A stretch of DNA of 13,922 bases from Rickettsiales bacterium (GTDB lineage: Bacteria > Pseudomonadota > Alphaproteobacteria > Rickettsiales > UBA1997): NCBI GenBank assembly GCA_947496905.1, contig CANMEW010000027.1, positions 1-13,922 of the forward strand. Reading direction: 5' to 3'. Positions 13,338 through 13,922 of the stretch are shown here, one piece after another; position 1 is the stretch's first letter; each line of letters starts with the position of its first letter. The position numbers and the translations under genes are program-made. The notes beneath the pieces are model-generated. The model had not been told where the DNA came from and did no database searches. It saw only the letters and a list, made by a program, of their open reading frames with translations.

Positions 13338-13351
13338 TGCCCCATGGGGCA
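13338..13351. promoter_or_regulatory. Perfect 14-bp palindrome in the divergent panB/amidotransferase gap
   Basis: The gap 13139-13387 is AT-rich and contains TGCCCCATGGGGCA, perfectly self-complementary, 36 bases before the amidotransferase start. It could be an operator for a dimeric repressor or the stem of a short hairpin. I see no convincing promoter boxes in the gap and nothing else of note. Confidence 0.35.
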
Positions 13352-13387
13352 AAATTTGTAGTCAAAAATTATCTCACCTGATCTCCA

Positions 13388-13922
13388 ATGATTCTACTCA
13401 TCGATAATTATGACAGCTTCACCTACAACCTTTACCACTACATTATTCAGGCTGGTGAAAAGGAGGTTTTGGTAAGAAGAAATGACAAAATTTCCGTTGA
13501 TGAAATTCAAAAATTAAATCCGCGGGGAATTGTTTTGTCGCCAGGGCCGTGCAGTCCTAATGAAGCTGGGATTTGCTTGGAAGTAATTGAGAAACTGAAA
13601 GGAATTTTCCCAATTTTTGGCGTTTGTTTGGGACATCAGGCAATTGGTCAAGCCTTTGGTGGCAAAGTTGTAAAGACTTATCCGATGCATGGAAAGGTCA
13701 GCGAAATTTTTCACAAAAAAACTGATTTATTTTCTGGATTGCCATCGCCGTTTAAAGCCACGCGCTATCATTCACTGATCATCGAAAAAGAAACCTGCCC
13801 ACAAGATTTACAAATTACCGCCGAGACAAAAGACGGCATCATCATGGGGATTGCTCACAAAAAATTTAAAATTTTTGGCGTACAATTTCATCCGGAATCC
13901 ATCGCCTCTGAACATGGTCATC
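13388..13922 (+). CDS. trpG/pabA: Anthranilate / aminodeoxychorismate synthase component II (partial, open at right edge)
   Basis: This class I glutamine amidotransferase supplies ammonia to TrpE (anthranilate, for tryptophan) or PabB (aminodeoxychorismate, for folate). The N-terminus MILLIDNYDSFTYNL, LSPGPCSPNEAG (50-61), nucleophile C80 in FGVCLGHQAIG, RYHSL (126-130) and the H168/E170 pair in GVQFHPESIASEHGH are all standard. The frame is open from 13388 to the window end, 178 codons, lacking only the last ten to twenty of a normal protein. TrpG and PabA cannot be told apart from sequence alone; many bacteria use one protein for both roles. It is divergent from panB. Confidence 0.93.
   Translation, partial: MILLIDNYDSFTYNLYHYIIQAGEKEVLVRRNDKISVDEIQKLNPRGIVLSPGPCSPNEAGICLEVIEKLKGIFPIFGVCLGHQAIGQAFGGKVVKTYPMHGKVSEIFHKKTDLFSGLPSPFKATRYHSLIIEKETCPQDLQITAETKDGIIMGIAHKKFKIFGVQFHPESIASEHGH

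Overview
The window looks like a piece of chromosome from an AT-rich, probably host-associated alphaproteobacterium of the Rickettsiales/Holosporales type. The evidence is indirect. There is a small WDGYD-type secreted protein and a DUF2628-like membrane protein of the kind common in that group, a NDUFAF7/MidA-type methyltransferase, a long LPGD-type pilin-like protein, a lysine/alanine repeat histone-H1-like protein, and a large ankyrin-repeat protein of the effector type. Housekeeping genes are scattered rather than held in classical operons. No rRNA, insertion sequence, phage gene or CRISPR array was seen.

Layout, left to right. 1-1764 (minus strand): a pilin-like gene, tatC, and the start of a histone-like Lys/Ala repeat gene, packed so tightly that start and stop codons touch or overlap. 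1861-1938: tRNA-Pro(TGG), minus strand. 2079-2387: a small secreted protein on the plus strand. 2398-4681 (minus): an ankyrin-repeat gene of about 760 codons, split by what looks like a one-base insertion near 3085. 4690-6377 (minus): a NDUFAF7-like methyltransferase and hisH, overlapping by four bases. 6486-8489 (minus): grpE, a tRNA with anticodon CAT, a structured leader, rpmI-rplT and a DUF2628-like gene. 8773-10719 (plus): clpP-clpX. 10818-13138 (minus): panB, then a thiolase. 13388 to the window end (plus): a TrpG/PabA-type glutamine amidotransferase, cut by the window edge.

The known genes cover protein quality control (GrpE, ClpP, ClpX), Tat export, translation (L35, L20, two tRNAs), and isolated steps of histidine, pantothenate and anthranilate/aminodeoxychorismate synthesis. 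No pathway is complete here.

The most unusual content is non-coding. Two copies of a palindromic element of about 103 bp, roughly 90% identical, lie directly in front of hisH (6378-6480) and clpP (8652-8754), in the same orientation relative to the downstream gene. Further palindromes share the ATACC...GGTAT ends but have different, still self-complementary arms (8614-8642 and 10739-10795). A separate imperfect palindrome of 143 bp lies between panB and the thiolase gene. These suggest a repeat family comparable in style to Rickettsia palindromic elements, or a shared 5'-UTR regulatory structure.
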